NCBI GenBank assembly: GCA_036417435.1 | Contig: CM070901.1 | Span: 163,390,044-163,454,043 of the forward strand | Direction: 5' to 3' | From: Inia geoffrensis | Taxonomy: Eukaryota > Chordata > Mammalia > Artiodactyla > Iniidae | Length of the DNA stretch: 64,000 nucleotides | In this document: positions 12,681 to 25,508 of the stretch, one piece after another | How the letters are laid out: every line of letters begins with the position of its first letter | How positions within the stretch are numbered: position 1 is the stretch's first letter | Program-made: the position numbers and the translations under genes | The notes under the pieces: model-generated | Database searches by the model: none | Seen by the model: only the letters and a program-made list of their open reading frames with translations | What the model was told of the DNA's origin: nothing

Positions 12681-12957
12681 AGAGCAAGCAGGTCTTCCAA
12701 GGCAGGGAGAAACTGGAAGGGAGAGCGACCTGCCAAAGTCACAGCAGTTTCTTGGATGGCTGGTCTGTGCCCCTGCTGCCAAGGTGATGAGGCACAGAGC
12801 CTGGCAGGAGGATGCTCAGTTCACACCTGTCAGCCGGACACAAGGGTCTCTCTAGTACCACCAGTGTAATCACAGGGTGTCCTCTTGGGAGCCAGGAGGA
12901 GGAAAGCCGAGGAAGTGCACTCGACAGACCCAAAACAGCATTCTAGCTGGCCCAGCC

Positions 12958-13110
12958 ATGGACAAGCCGTATAGCCTTGGGCAAGTCATTCCCTTCTCTG
13001 AGCCTCAGTTTCCTCATCTGTAAAATAGGGGTAATAATGCCCACTTCACAGTCATGCTGTGAAGATGAAGTGCTACCCCATGTAAAGTGCCTAGAACAAT
13101 GAAGGGCCCT
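12958..13110 (+). mobile_element. MIR relic
   Basis: CTTGGGCAAGTCATTCCCTT followed by CTCTGAGCCTCAGTTTCCTC and ATCTGTAAAATAGGGGTAAT matches the MIR core and its right side. Confidence 0.75.
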
Positions 13111-13465
13111 GCGTATGCTGTATCACCTGTTATGCTTACACTGGCCTCGCACTGAGATCTGTGCCTGGGAAGAGCTGCACACAGGTGGGGCTCACGAAGG
13201 TGGTGCTCATGGAGCCAGAACCAGAGCGACCCCCAAGCCTAGCGCTCCGCTCCATCAGGAAGGCACCTCACCAGCCCCTCTCTGGCCCCCATTTTGAATT
13301 TCCAAGCTGCCTGCCACCAGAACCACACAGCCTGCTATTCTAGCCCCTGCTAGAGAGTCCTGACCCTCTCCTGTCACTCCCCCCAACACCCAGCACTATG
13401 TGCTCAGTGCCCAGAAATGACATAAAGGAAGGCATGATGATGAGAATATAAACGATAAGAGAAAG

Positions 13466-13467
<2 letters not shown>

Positions 13468-13501
<34 letters not shown>
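13468..13501. repeat. (TG)n microsatellite
   Basis: About 17 uninterrupted TG units followed by imperfect TGAG repeats. Likely polymorphic. Confidence 0.95.
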
Positions 13502-13504
<3 letters not shown>

Positions 13505-13814
13505 AGTGAGTGTGAATGCTGGTGCCAGGATCCGGGGGGATCACTTCCTAGGTGTTTTGCAGCCTCCAAGCTGTCTCCCACCCTGGATCTGCAGTAGCTG
13601 CCAGGCGGGAAGGCACGCCGAGGCCAGGCTAAGGGTCTGCTGCTGATGACAGAGGGGCTGGTCTTTGCGTGGAGGCCCAGCAGGGGCCCAGCCTGGACTG
13701 TTGCTCCTTGAAGTCCTCTCAGGACATAGTGACCCCTCTCCATCTTGGGGAACATTTCAAGTTCCAAGCCAAACAAACCTCCTTAGACAGCAGCTTCTGG
13801 CACCCCCATTATTA

Positions 13815-14110
13815 TTACAGGATAACCCTGTATTGGGGGCCTACTATGTGCCAGGCAACATCTCTATCCTTCAGAGAGAGCGCTTGCAAGTGAAGTGACT
13901 TGCCTAAGATCACACTGCTAGCAAGTGGTCAATAATCCGGCAAAATCAGGACACTTACTAGAAACTGAGCATCATGTTAGAGACTGACTCATTCCCTCGT
14001 CTTAAATCTAGGAGGAAACAGAAGCTCAGAGAGGGCAAATCCCTTGCTGACGTCACACAGCCAGCCGGTTAGCATCACAGCTGAGATTTGAATCCATTGT
14101 TGGGGCTTCC
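13815..14110 (-). mobile_element. MIR relics (antisense, probably two)
   Basis: GGGCCTACTATGTGCCAGGC at 13838 and GTGACTTGCCTAAGATCACA at 13895 mark the first. GAAACAGAAGCTCAGAGAGG with TCACACAGCCAGCCGGTTAG (about 14017-14071) marks the second. Confidence 0.6.
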
Positions 14111-14439
14111 CAGGCCATGCAGAAGACTGAACTTGAGGGCTCTGGTTTACTCCCATCACCCTCCTGCCCTCCCCACCCAACCTCTCTGACATTACACTTG
14201 ACATTATCCATCACTCTCTCCCCCTGGGAACGCCCTCCTCCGGTTTCCATGGCAGCACATTCTCCCCGTCCTCCTCCTGCTTCTCTGGCAGCTTCTCACT
14301 CTCCATAGTGGCTCCTGAGCCTAAGATGCAGAGGGATCCCCAGTCTGGGTCCCCCATCTCTTCTTTTCATCACTACCCCTGAAAGCTCATCTCCTTTTCC
14401 GTCTAGGTCTCTAGCTCTGACCTTACACTGCAGCTCCAC

Positions 14440-14600
14440 TTTTAAGTAATAGCGGCTACTTACCATGTGCTAAGAACTTATGTGCTGGGCCCTATACATA
14501 CATTAATTCATTAAATCCTCACAACAATCTCATGAAGGAAGTCCATTCTACGGATGAGGAAACTGAGGCACAGAGAGGGAAAGCCAAGATCTGACTCCAG
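14440..14600 (-). mobile_element. MIR relic (antisense)
   Basis: CATTAATTCATTAAATCCTC then GATGAGGAAACTGAGGCACA and GAGAGGGAAAGCC follow the antisense MIR order. Confidence 0.7.
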
Positions 14601-15013
14601 CCTTAATTAACCACTACTTCTATTACAAGAAGAGATATGAAATTGTAGGACATTTTGAAACCAGAGGCAAAAACTTTCCTCCCACCTCTTGAAAAGAGAG
14701 GAGTGGAAATTTTGGAGGAAACCACACCTACTCCACCGCTTTGAGAGCTCTGTGATGATCCAGAACTACACTGTCAACTTGGAGCTTTAAAATGCATCAT
14801 GCACAATACACTTTGAAACGTGAAGATTTGGAGGGCTTCAGGAGGAACAAAAGTTCATGGAAAATTGCTCCTTTCCCTCAGATTTTTCCATTTAAGTTTT
14901 AAGTCTTCAAAAACCTCATCCCAGGATGCCAGCTACTAAGGCTCTTCTACCTCAACAATGCCTGGAATTCACTGGAAACTTGGACCCTGGAGTTCCACTG
15001 ACTTGAGTTCTGC
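14601..15013. other. No feature seen
   Basis: Apparently unique sequence in the 3' flank of OPRD1. No exon or nameable repeat. Confidence 0.4.
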
Positions 15014-15093
15014 CACCACCAACGAACGGGCTCCGTGACTTAGGGGTAAGTGGCACCACCAACGAACGGGCTCTGTGACTTAGGGGTAAGTGG
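15014..15093. repeat. 40-bp tandem duplication
   Basis: Two adjacent 40-bp units (CCACCAACGAACGGGCT, then GTGACTTAGGGGTAAGTGG) differ mainly by one C/T change (CTCC versus CTCT). Confidence 0.9.
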
Positions 15094-15137
15094 CTTGACC
15101 TCCCCGAGCCTGACTTCTTGTCTAAAATAAGGGCAAT

Positions 15138-15487
15138 GCTGGGGCTTCCCTGGTGGCACAGTGGTTAAGAATCCGCCTGCCAATGCAGGGGACACGGGTT
15201 CAAGCCCTGGTCCGGTAAGATCCCACATGCTGCGGAGCAACTAAGCCCGTGTGCCACAACTACCGAGCCTGCGCTGTAGAGCCCAAGAGCCACAACTACT
15301 GAGCCCACGCACCGCATCTACTGAAGCCCGCACTCTCTAGAGCCCATGCTCCACAACAAGAGAAACCACCGCAATGAGAAGCCCGCACACCGAAACGAAG
15401 AGTAGCCCCCGCTCGCCGCAGCTAGAGAAAGCCTGCGTGCAGCAACGAAGACCCAACACAGCCAAAAATAATAAATAAAAATAAAAT
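15138..15487 (+). mobile_element. CHR SINE (long form)
   Basis: Full element from GGGGCTTCCCTGGTGGCACA to an AATAAAAATAAAATAAAATA tail, with a perfect 14-bp duplication AAAATAAGGGCAAT (15124-15137, 15488-15501). Confidence 0.95.
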
Positions 15488-15639
15488 AAAATAAGGGCAA
15501 TAAACTTGCCCCACTGGGCTGTCATGAAGATCAGAGGGATAATGTGCATCAAGCACGTGGCATGGGGCCTGGCACACAGAAGCATTCGGCTAAGCCCCAC
15601 ACTCTGGCTACACACAACTTCTTGGGTTTGCCAAGCACT

Positions 15640-15945
15640 TGAACATTTCCAGCTTTTGCACACGCTGTTCTCTCTTCTCGGTGGTCATCTCCTAGTCATC
15701 CTTGAAGGCCCTCTGACCCTTTCCACCTCTTCCAGAATTCCTACAAATATAGGTTTCAGTAAAAAGCTAGGAAAGGCACTTCCCTGTGACACCCCCGCCC
15801 TCCCTGTCACGGAATGCATCACACTGAGATGCAAAGATCTGTTTATGCTTTTGTCTGAGCATGGGCTTTAACTTTCTGAGGGCAGGGCCGTATCTGACTC
15901 ATTTCCGAGTCCCAGTGCCCAGTGTGCACATGATGTAGTCAGCCC
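15640..15945 (+). mobile_element. L2 3' end relic
   Basis: CTGAGGGCAGGGCCGTATCT, CTCATTTCCGAGTCCCAGTG and CCAGTGTGCACATGATGTAG follow the order of the L2 3' UTR. Confidence 0.5.
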
Positions 15946-17680
15946 CTGATGACTCCAAGACAAATTTATATATAAAAGTGGTAAAAAACAAACAAATGAC
16001 AACAACAACAACAAAAAACAGGCAGATCTGTTACAGCCACAGGAAATGGCAGTGAGTGGATCCAGAGCAGCCTCGAGACAGGCCTGTCCTAGGAGGGGTT
16101 GAAGGGGACACAGTCTTTACATGGAGAAGAAACAGCCCTGGCTCCAATATCACCTCCTTCAGGAGTCATCCCCCATTCCTAAATTGTCCCCTTTCTATGA
16201 CTTCTCCACAAGGCACTAGCAGGAAGGGTCCCAAGTGATAACAAGTGTCCAGGAGTGTGTCCCCTGCCTTGCTGACACCCCGCCATTCAGACACAGAGAT
16301 CTCTATAGTCCAAGGATCCATTTGGACGGTGAAGGTGGTCTAGGTGGGCTGGGAGCCCAGGCCTTGGTAGCTTAGCAGCCTGGATCTGAGTGCTGGGCAT
16401 GGTCCCACATCTTCCAGGGTCCTAGTAGAGCCATTTCCTGAGGGAAGGAAGTTTCCAGGTCTGGGGCTTCCTGAGAAGGGGACTATGCTTTGCCCACTAA
16501 GGGCATTCCCTACCCCTAATGTGTCCAAAGCCCACCTTGGTGCCTAAATGCCAAAGTCCCTGAATGCTAGCTCAGCCCCTGCTAGAGTGACAGCCTCCCA
16601 GACAGCGCAAAGGCTTTTGTTCCAAGGAAATGACTGTCAAAGGGAGAAGAGGTATATCGTTTCTTTTTTGTTGTTGTTCTTCTGTTTGAGACAAAGACGT
16701 CAATTTCTTTCCATCTGTCCCAAAAAGGGAAGAAAATTAAATTTGTTTTTACAAAGATGTCAGCACACTGCTTCAGTAGGGATTCAGGGGTGTGTGATAG
16801 AGACAGTGCTGGGGAGAGAGGGGAGAGAGGTGGGGAGGTGGGGAGATGAAGCATGGGGGAGACACAGGGAACAGGCCAGACCCTGATACTGGGGGGAAGC
16901 AAAGACCTGGCAGTGGCTGAATAAAATGTCAAACAAACAAAGAGAAAAACTTCTACGCCTAGCTCTGGTGGACCTCGCCCTTTGCAGCTTGAAGGTGGCA
17001 GCTCGAGCAGGTGGGGGACCTGGGGACGCACACTGATGCTGGCACTGCAGTTATAAAAATCTTCTTCCCCCCAGTTCCTTCAAAGTCAGGTCCCGGGGAG
17101 GGGATGTGGTTCCAGTTCACTGGACATGCTGGGTGCAGCCAGATGTTGGGAGGAGGGAGAGAGGATTTCCTGGAGGTTCTTATCAAGGCACCAGAGACTG
17201 AGAGAAGGAAACTTCCCCTCTGGTGCTTCAGATGCCCCCACCCAGCCCCAGGTGCCATCTACATTCACGGAGCTCTAACTAGTGTGGACCCCTGTCCTCC
17301 AGCACCTGGGCCAGAGAAGCCAGGGCCGTGGGGATCCCCAAAGCATCTGCCCTCCAGCTTGAGGACCTAACCTCAAAGCAGAAGCCCCCTCTCTCTGCCA
17401 CCCCCACCAGCCCTTGGCACAGAGGCCGACTGGCACCTCTGGTTTCGGACCCGCAGGCCCTCCCTACTCCTTCCTGTTGGGACCCTACCCCATCTGAGGC
17501 TACCCAATCCTGGAGCCTCTGTCCTTGCTCCACTGTCTCATCCCAAGCCTCACTGGGTCACAGTGCTGGAGACACTACTTTTATGTGGGGCATCTCTGCC
17601 CATTCCAGGGAAACGACTGTCAAGGAGAGAAAAGGTAGAGTGTTTCTATTTTATTTTCTCTTTGTTTATAAAGATGCCAA
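15946..17680. other. OPRD1 3' flank; likely 3' UTR territory
   Basis: No protein gene recognised. TTTATT at 17649-17654 gives a minus-strand AATAAA about 660 bp past the OPRD1 stop, a candidate proximal poly-A signal. A diverged direct repeat pair (about 16626-16765 and 17610-17680) lies here. CAA repeats occur at about 15998-16014. Confidence 0.4.
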
Positions 17681-18229
17681 GTTGGACCTGGAGCTCGGCA
17701 AGCCCCGCCTCTTTCTGGAACTCGGGGTTGGTACTCTACCGCAAATTGAGGCCCCATGCCCTGCACACAGGCCCTATCTCGTGGCCCAATCTGGAGCTGT
17801 AGACGCAGCCTCGCTGTCCTGTCCTTCGACTCACCCCCAGAAGGGGCCCCGCCCCACCACACAGAGGCCCAATCTTGAAGCTCAATTCCACCGTCCTCAC
17901 CACTTCCCCTCCTTTGTCCTGGGCCCGGTCTCAGGTCAGACCCCAATTCCTGCAAGCCCAGCTGCAATTAGAACCCGTGGCTGTCTCGAGGTTGAGGCCC
18001 CGCCCCCCGCGCGGGGGCCCCGTTTAGCCGCCCAATCCTAGAGCAACAGGTCCCACTCTCCCAGGCTCGCTAGTTCCCCAGCCCAACCCAAAGCCTTTGA
18101 CCTTGAGCTCAGCCTAGAGGCACCGCCCCACCATCCTCCCCCCCCCACCCCGCCTTCCCCAGACCAGAGGTCCACCCCACTGCAGGGGCCCCATCTCCAG
18201 ACCAGCGGCCCCCTTCCTCCCCACTCCGC

Positions 18230-18240
<11 letters not shown>
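17680..18240. repeat. Degenerate ~80-bp GC-rich tandem repeat 3' of the OPRD1 stop
   Basis: A GCCCAATCYTRGAGC-like core recurs at about 17784, 17867, 17941 (weaker, CCCCAATTCCTGCAAG) and 18030, so spacings are about 74-89 bp. GAGGCCCC and CGCCCC motifs lie between cores. Related but weaker units may run on to 18240. It lies in the expected 3' UTR of OPRD1. Confidence 0.5.
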
Positions 18241-18944
<704 letters not shown>

Positions 18945-18954
18945 TCAAGCCCCA

Positions 18955-19130
18955 CTGCCTCCTCCTGGCCTTTTCTCAAGGTGATTCTTCTACCCGGAAT
19001 GTCCTCCATCACTTCTGCACTTGGTGAACTCCTACTCATCCTTCAAGACCTCAGCAGGATTGGCCCTAACCTAGGAGGTCTGCTTTCTATATTCTCTCCC
19101 AGTCCCTTTATCAGCCTCTATGTACATGGG
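18955..19130 (+). mobile_element. L2-like relic
   Basis: TTCTACCCGGAATGTCCTCC with CTTCAAGACCTCAGCAGGAT resembles the upstream part of the L2 3' UTR. Confidence 0.4.
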
Positions 19131-19267
19131 CAGCAGTGATATAATGATAATGATATAAGTTAGCCCAAGCCCACTAAATGATGGTCATTATGATAACTGA
19201 AAATACCCCCACACATTTCCAAAGTAGCTCCAATGGGGAATATATTGCGAGGATTGGCTTAGAGAGC

Positions 19268-19440
19268 ATGAGTTAAGAGCAGGACTCAGGCCCTGCTGTG
19301 TGATGTGGCCTTGGGCAAATTACTGAACCTCTATCAGAGCTCCCATAAAGTGGGACTAACAACAGTACCTAAACTCATAGGATTGTTGTGAGGATTAAAT
19401 GGGCCATGGCATGGAAAGCATTTAGCACAGTGGGGTTCAA
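19268..19440 (+). mobile_element. MIR relic
   Basis: GCCTTGGGCAAATTACTGAA, CATAGGATTGTTGTGAGGAT and TAAATGGGCCATGGCATGGA match MIR order. Confidence 0.65.
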
Positions 19441-20519
19441 GCACTTGGTGCACTTACAGGGCCAAGGAGCAGAAACGTGTGGGAGTCCGGGGGTCAGAGC
19501 TAGGGCCAAGGAGGCAGATGTCAGCTTAATGTCAAGAACTTTCTGACTGCCACCACTTGTCCCAAGATAAGAGGGGCACCTAGGATGGAATGAGCTCCCT
19601 GTTCCAGGAGTGTGGGCTTGGGCTGAGTGAGCACCTCAGGAGATGTTATGGGATTCAGATACAGGGCTGAGGCTGACCCAGGGGACTTCCAGGACCTTTT
19701 GGGATCCTGGAATCTGAGGACCCACCCAGTGGACTTGGAGCCTGTGAGTTGTAAGAAAAGGGCTGGGATCCACAGACAGAGTGGGTCCACAGGACATCAG
19801 GCTGGCAGGACCCCCACCAATGACTGAACCCAAGGACTTCATTGTACAGATGGCAGAAGCAGGCCCAGAGAGGAACAGCACTTGTCCAAGGTCACACAGC
19901 AAGTGGCTTACAGAACTGAGTGCCAATGACACACACTGGGGGAGTGTATGTGTATGTGTAAGAGAGTGTGTGGGGGCAGGGGTTGGGGATGAGGGGGCCC
20001 ATCTGGCCTGGCCCCAGCAGGGCTGCAGTTAATGGCCTGTAAACTGGAGGCTGACAGTGAGGAATGGGGCCCAGTTGGTGAGTCAAGTCTCATCACACAG
20101 AGACTATATAAGGCACCAGGAGCTCTACGCTTGTGAGAGTGGAGGGTGGCCAAGAAACCTCCCACCAAGCCTGTTCCCTCTCCTACCACAGCACAAACCT
20201 TCACCCCAGCAGCCAAAAGGAGCAACAGATATGGGGGCAGGAACCTTGGGTTCTAGGCCAGAGTCTACCAAATGTCTGGCTTTGTGACCCTAAGTAAACC
20301 ACCTGACCTCTCTGATTCTGTTTTCTTTCGGTCCTATGGAAGTCGGAGTCCCTGCCTTGTCTGTCTCACAGGCTTAATCATTCTGATAGCTGCTACTTAT
20401 TGGGCCTTGGCAATGAGCCAGGCCTTGTCCTAAGTCTTTTACACATATAACCTCATTTAATCTTTTCAACACTCCATGATAGAGTGTGGCTCAGATAGGT
20501 TAGTGACCAGTGTCTTTGG
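19441..20519. other. Intron 2 sequence, no exon seen
   Basis: Holds antisense MIR pieces at about 19840-19925 (GGTCACACAGCAAGTGGC) and 20380-20510 (TAACCTCATTTAATCTTTTC). The rest is apparently unique. Confidence 0.4.
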
Positions 20520-20830
20520 CACCCTGCTAAACTACTTTTCCCACTTACATCAAGTAGGGGTCATGTGACCAGCTGTCACTAGGAAGTGATGCGCCCTGAC
20601 ATTTAAAAGTGGTTGTGCTTTCTCACCACTCCCATATTCATCTGCTGGCCAGATGCCAGCACACTGCTTCCAAAACCATCATTTGGAGCCTGGATCCCTG
20701 AATGACTGTGTGGAATAGAGCCCCTCCTCCGCTTACTCACATTGGATTGCGATGTGAGTGAGAAACTTCTACTGTGTTAAGCCTTGGAGCTTTGGAGATT
20801 GTTACAGCAGCCATCCTGACTGATATAGGT
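20520..20830 (+). mobile_element. Old LTR relic (MaLR-like 3' part)
   Basis: GTGAGTGAGAAACTTCTACT, GTGTTAAGCCTTGGAGCTTT and GTTACAGCAGCCATCCTGAC followed by TGATATA resemble the 3' end of mammalian MaLR LTRs. The 5' limit is uncertain. Confidence 0.5.
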
Positions 20831-20999
20831 GGTTACTGTACTAATTACCATATTACTCTGAGAAAATGCACCTGTCATTCTGTGCAGGCCATTCTCTAGG
20901 CCTTGCTTTGGTCACCTGGGTCAACGGGGTGGAAGGGAATTTGGGATGGGATTGCAGATCTTGTGGCCCGCACTGCTCACTGGTCAGTGACACCCTCAC

Positions 21000-21236
21000 C
21001 CCACCGGCTATCCATCCATCTCCCTAAAGGTCAGTCATCCACACATCTAGCCATCTGTAATCCCATTTATAAACTTCCTTTGGCCAGCTACCCATATGAC
21101 CACCGACCAGTCATTCATCCTCACAACAGTCCACCATTCACGTTCCCATTGGTTGACTATTCACAGTCCCACTGGCCAGCCATCCACACTTTCATTGATC
21201 AGCAATCCATACTTTCATTGGTGAGCCACTTGCACC
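21000..21236. repeat. Degenerate ~24-bp tandem array in intron 2
   Basis: Units of about 23-25 bp alternate a (C/T)CATTGG or CACTGGCCAGC block with an ATCCACA-like block. The four clearest units are at about 21140-21236 and weaker ones reach back to about 21000. The array ends about 90 bp from the exon 2 donor. Confidence 0.55.
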
Positions 21237-21321
21237 CACCCTGGTAAGTGGCCTGCAAACCCACGGAGGCTCATGAGCTGCCTCCTGTGGTCAGTGACCT
21301 GTACCAAGGCTCCCTCCCTCA

Positions 21322-22190
<869 letters not shown>

Positions 22191-22924
22191 TATAAGAGTG
22201 AAGCTGGGGGCTAGACCAGAGTGCCCTGACCCTCTGGCCTCTGCCACTGATCTGGCCTTTTGGGAATATGACTAGCCAGCTCCAAGGAAGCCACAGGGCA
22301 AACTGGCTGGGGCCTTACACTGCCTGCATACTCTCCACGGTAGACCAGGGCTCCCAGTCTATGGTCCCATCCAGACCATCTTATCCCCGGGTAGCTGGAC
22401 TCACCCAGCTGTGGGGAAGGGGACCAGGTGACAGAGTCACACATCTGACCCAGGGCATGAGCCCAAGTGTCCAAGCCAGGTGTCTGCAACAAGCTGGGCA
22501 CCCAGAGCTCTGCAACGTCCCTCCATGCCCTACGCTGCCACCCAGCTGCCTGCACTACAGCTGACCCCTTGTTGGGCCAACATTTATAGTCACGACGTCT
22601 CTGTACCAGGGCCTGGGCTGGGCACCGGATAGCCTGGAGGAGGCTAAATACACTGAAATAGACCATCCCCATGCAGGGTGATCATCACAGAAACACATGC
22701 ACACTGAGGCAGGGGTAAGGATGCCTTTCATGCCCCCGGAATGGTCTGAGAAACCGAGGAAAGGGTTGCATGAGGAACTCCTCAAATTTCAGAGCAGGAA
22801 GAGCCCTGAGAGATTGACGGGAAGTGATTTTGCTACCGTGTGGTCCAAGGACTCCCAAAGGAATTACCGGAAGAGCCTGTGAGAAGTGCAAATTCTTGGA
22901 CCCCACCCCAGACCTTCTCAATAC
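22191..22924. other. No gene seen
   Basis: Intron 1 sequence close to exon 2. Open frames of 60-150 codons occur but carry no recognisable domain. Confidence 0.4.
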
Positions 22925-23047
22925 TTTTTTTTTGGAGGAGGGGCCATGCGCGGCATGTGGGATCTTTGCTCCCCGACCAGGGATCGAACCCATGCCCCCT
23001 GCACTGGAAGCGCAGAGTATTAACCACTGGACCACCAGGGAAGTCCC
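22925..23047 (-). mobile_element. Short tRNA-derived SINE (CHR-1/Bov-tA-like)
   Basis: The reverse complement reads GGGGACTTCCCTGGTGGTCC, AGTGGTTAATACTC, GGGTTCGATCCCTGGTCGGG and a T-run-derived A tail. Only the tRNA-related part is present. Confidence 0.88.
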
Positions 23048-23104
23048 CTTCTCAATCTTAATCTCTGGAATTCGGGCCTGGGAATCTTCATCTTTAACAA
23101 GACA

Positions 23105-23136
<32 letters not shown>
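23105..23136. repeat. (CA)n microsatellite
   Basis: About 16 CA units. Confidence 0.95.
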
Positions 23137-23138
<2 letters not shown>

Positions 23139-23559
23139 TTCTCATGGAGTTTAGTCTGAGAAACAGTATGTAACCTAAAGCCCACACGGGGGAGAGATGG
23201 GAAACTGACCCAAGGTCACAGAGCGACAGCGGCAGAACCAAGGTGAGAACTTGGACCTCCCGGCTCCCAGACAGTGCTCTCTCCACCCTCCACCAAGGGT
23301 GGAAGCACGCTGTGTGCCTCTACTCCTCCAGGCCGGAATCCCCCTGACACCATGCCGAGCCCGGGGCACCCAGGATGAGCACACCCAGTGTGTTCTGAAT
23401 GACTGAACAAACTCACATCAGCTTAGGCTGTTCCTTCATGAAGTGACTGATTTTTTTGGTTAAAAAAAAAAAGTTGACTCCCTCATGGTCCTCCAGGGCC
23501 AGCATCTGTCCCACTCCCTCCCAAAATAACCATCTGCCCTGGGCTGGAGGAGCAAAAAG

Positions 23560-23860
23560 TTTTGCTCGGAGACAGCAGAACTGCAAGTCTCGGGAAGTCC
23601 GCCTTCAGCGGGTGCAGGAACAGCCGTGTGGGAGGCCGCCTCAATCCCGCAGCTGACTTGTCTAATTTCACTTCTCTTGCGCCGAACAATCCGAGGCTGT
23701 TCTTTGCCTGCTATTTTGATTTGGGAAGAGGATCCTTCAACTCCCAGAGGGGGCGGGGAACGCTGGGAAGTGGGCGGTGAGGCTGCTGTCGTTGGTCCAG
23801 GCGGGGCTGAGGCACAGCCGACTCTGGCGGGCGGGGCCCCAGCAGAGAGAGAGAGGGAGG
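23560..23860. promoter_or_regulatory. GC-rich patch in intron 1, possible regulatory element
   Basis: Elevated CpG with GC boxes (AGGGGGCGGGGAA at about 23748, GTGGGCGGTGAGG at about 23770, GGCGGGCGGGGCC at about 23827). It lies about 2 kb upstream of OPRD1 exon 2 on the transcribed strand. No repeat explains it. Function is unproven. Confidence 0.35.
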
Positions 23861-24179
23861 ACTCTCGTCACAGGCACCCCCCACCACTCCCACGGCTCAC
23901 CGGCTGTCAAGCCCCGTCCTCTTCACCTCCTCAGACAGATCCTGCCACTCTCTGGCTCTCAGCCCCACAGGGGCCCCCCAAAGTTCCTCCACATTCCACA
24001 AACTGGCCCTGACCACCTCTTGGGTCTCAGCTCCCAGAACCTTCCCCCCGGGTGGATGTGCCCCCCACCCCCCCATCCCAGCCTCTCTGCTGTTCCTTGG
24101 ACACATCAAGCCCATCCCACCTCAGGGCCTCCAGACTGCTGCTCGCTCAGCCTGGAACCCTCATCCTCCAAATTTTGCC

Positions 24180-24400
24180 TGGCTTGTTGCTTCCCTTAAT
24201 TCCGGACTCTATTCAAATATCTCCTCCTCAGAGAAGCTGCCCTGCCCTCTCTATCTTAAGTACCCTCTCTTTACGCTGATTCATTCTTCTTTCCAGCACG
24301 GACCACCACCCTGAAGGCAAGGGCACTTTGCCCATCTCGTTCGCTGCTGTATCGTCAGGCCTACTAATGGTACCTGGCCAATAGCAGGCTCTCAGTAGAC
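24180..24400 (+). mobile_element. L2 3' end relic
   Basis: CCTCCTCAGAGAAGCTGCCC, CGTTCGCTGCTGTATCGTCA and CAGGCTCTCAGTAGACATTT match L2 order. Confidence 0.55.
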
Positions 24401-24960
24401 ATTTGTGGTACAGATGTCTTAGTCCAAGCCTCCTCGGTTCTCACGGGAACCATCACAGCAGGCTCCCTGCCCCACACTTCATCCTCCACATGAAAAGGTA
24501 GATTTTCGCAGGCAGATTCGACTCTACTGCTTACGATCCTTCCATGGCTCCCCACTGCCATCTGGATAAAAACCAAACTCCTCACACTGGCATTCCATCT
24601 GGGTAGCCTCCTTTCCCACTGTGCCTGCCCATCACATCCAGCCACATCTGTGGTTCCCTCAGATGCTCATTCATTCTAGCAAGCCCTCCCTCCTAAGAGA
24701 CAGCCACTGTGATGGTTTGGCAGGAATCCTTCCAAACCGCATAGATGCGGTTTCTGCCAATACAATACAATTACCTAGTGTTATAGTACTACAATGAAAA
24801 CACTTGCCCCTCTGCCCTACCGCATCCTCACTTCTCTGTCCTGCTCACCAGAGGCAACCACTTTTAATGTTTTGAATTATTTTTCTAGTGATTATCTCCA
24901 GAATTCTAAATAATATGCTTAAATGTCTATTTCTTGATGTATCTATTTTAGACAGTATCT
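24401..24960. other. No gene seen
   Basis: Intron 1 sequence without a recognised exon or repeat that I can name. Confidence 0.35.
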
Positions 24961-25385
24961 GTTGAAGTGTGTATTCGGTTAAGCCAGGCTATGCAGCAGT
25001 AACAGACAATCCCCAAATCTCAGTGGCTTAACACACAAAAAAGCTTTATTTCTTACCCTTGCAGAATCCATTCAGTGTCTCCAGTACAACCATATTCCAT
25101 GAGGCAATTCCACCCTGCTTCAATCTTGTGGCTCTGCTATCTTAACCCAAGGCCTCCTTGGTCACCACAGAGGGAGAAGTGACAGCCACAGGGTCATCTA
25201 AGCTTCATTCTAGCTGCAAGACAGTACTTTCACCTGAAGCTGACTGACCAGAACTAGTTATATGGCCCCACCCAATTGCAAGGGGCTGAGAAGTAAGTAG
25301 TCTTTCATGTGCCCAGAAGGAGGGAGAACCAAATATTAGTGAACACTACTAAGATCCTCCACAACTCTCTAATATGGTAGATGAG
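24961..25385. mobile_element. Old interspersed repeat, family unclear
   Basis: AATCCCCAAATCTCAGTGGC followed by TTAACACACAAAAAAGCTTT and ATTTCTTACCC is a motif common to a widespread ancient mammalian repeat. I cannot assign the family or its exact ends. Confidence 0.45.
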
Positions 25386-25508
25386 GATTAACTCTCTTAC
25401 ACTACACAACTTCCGCTCTCCATCCTCCCAATATAGTTCTACCACAATTTTAAAATTTTTAGCTAAATTGATATTCAAGGTTTACTTTTTTTCAGGGTTT
25501 ATATTCTT

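Noticed and set aside
1..18000. Start of EPB41, the neighbour of OPRD1 in human
   Set aside because: No EPB41 coding sequence or second CpG-island promoter is visible. It should lie beyond the left edge.
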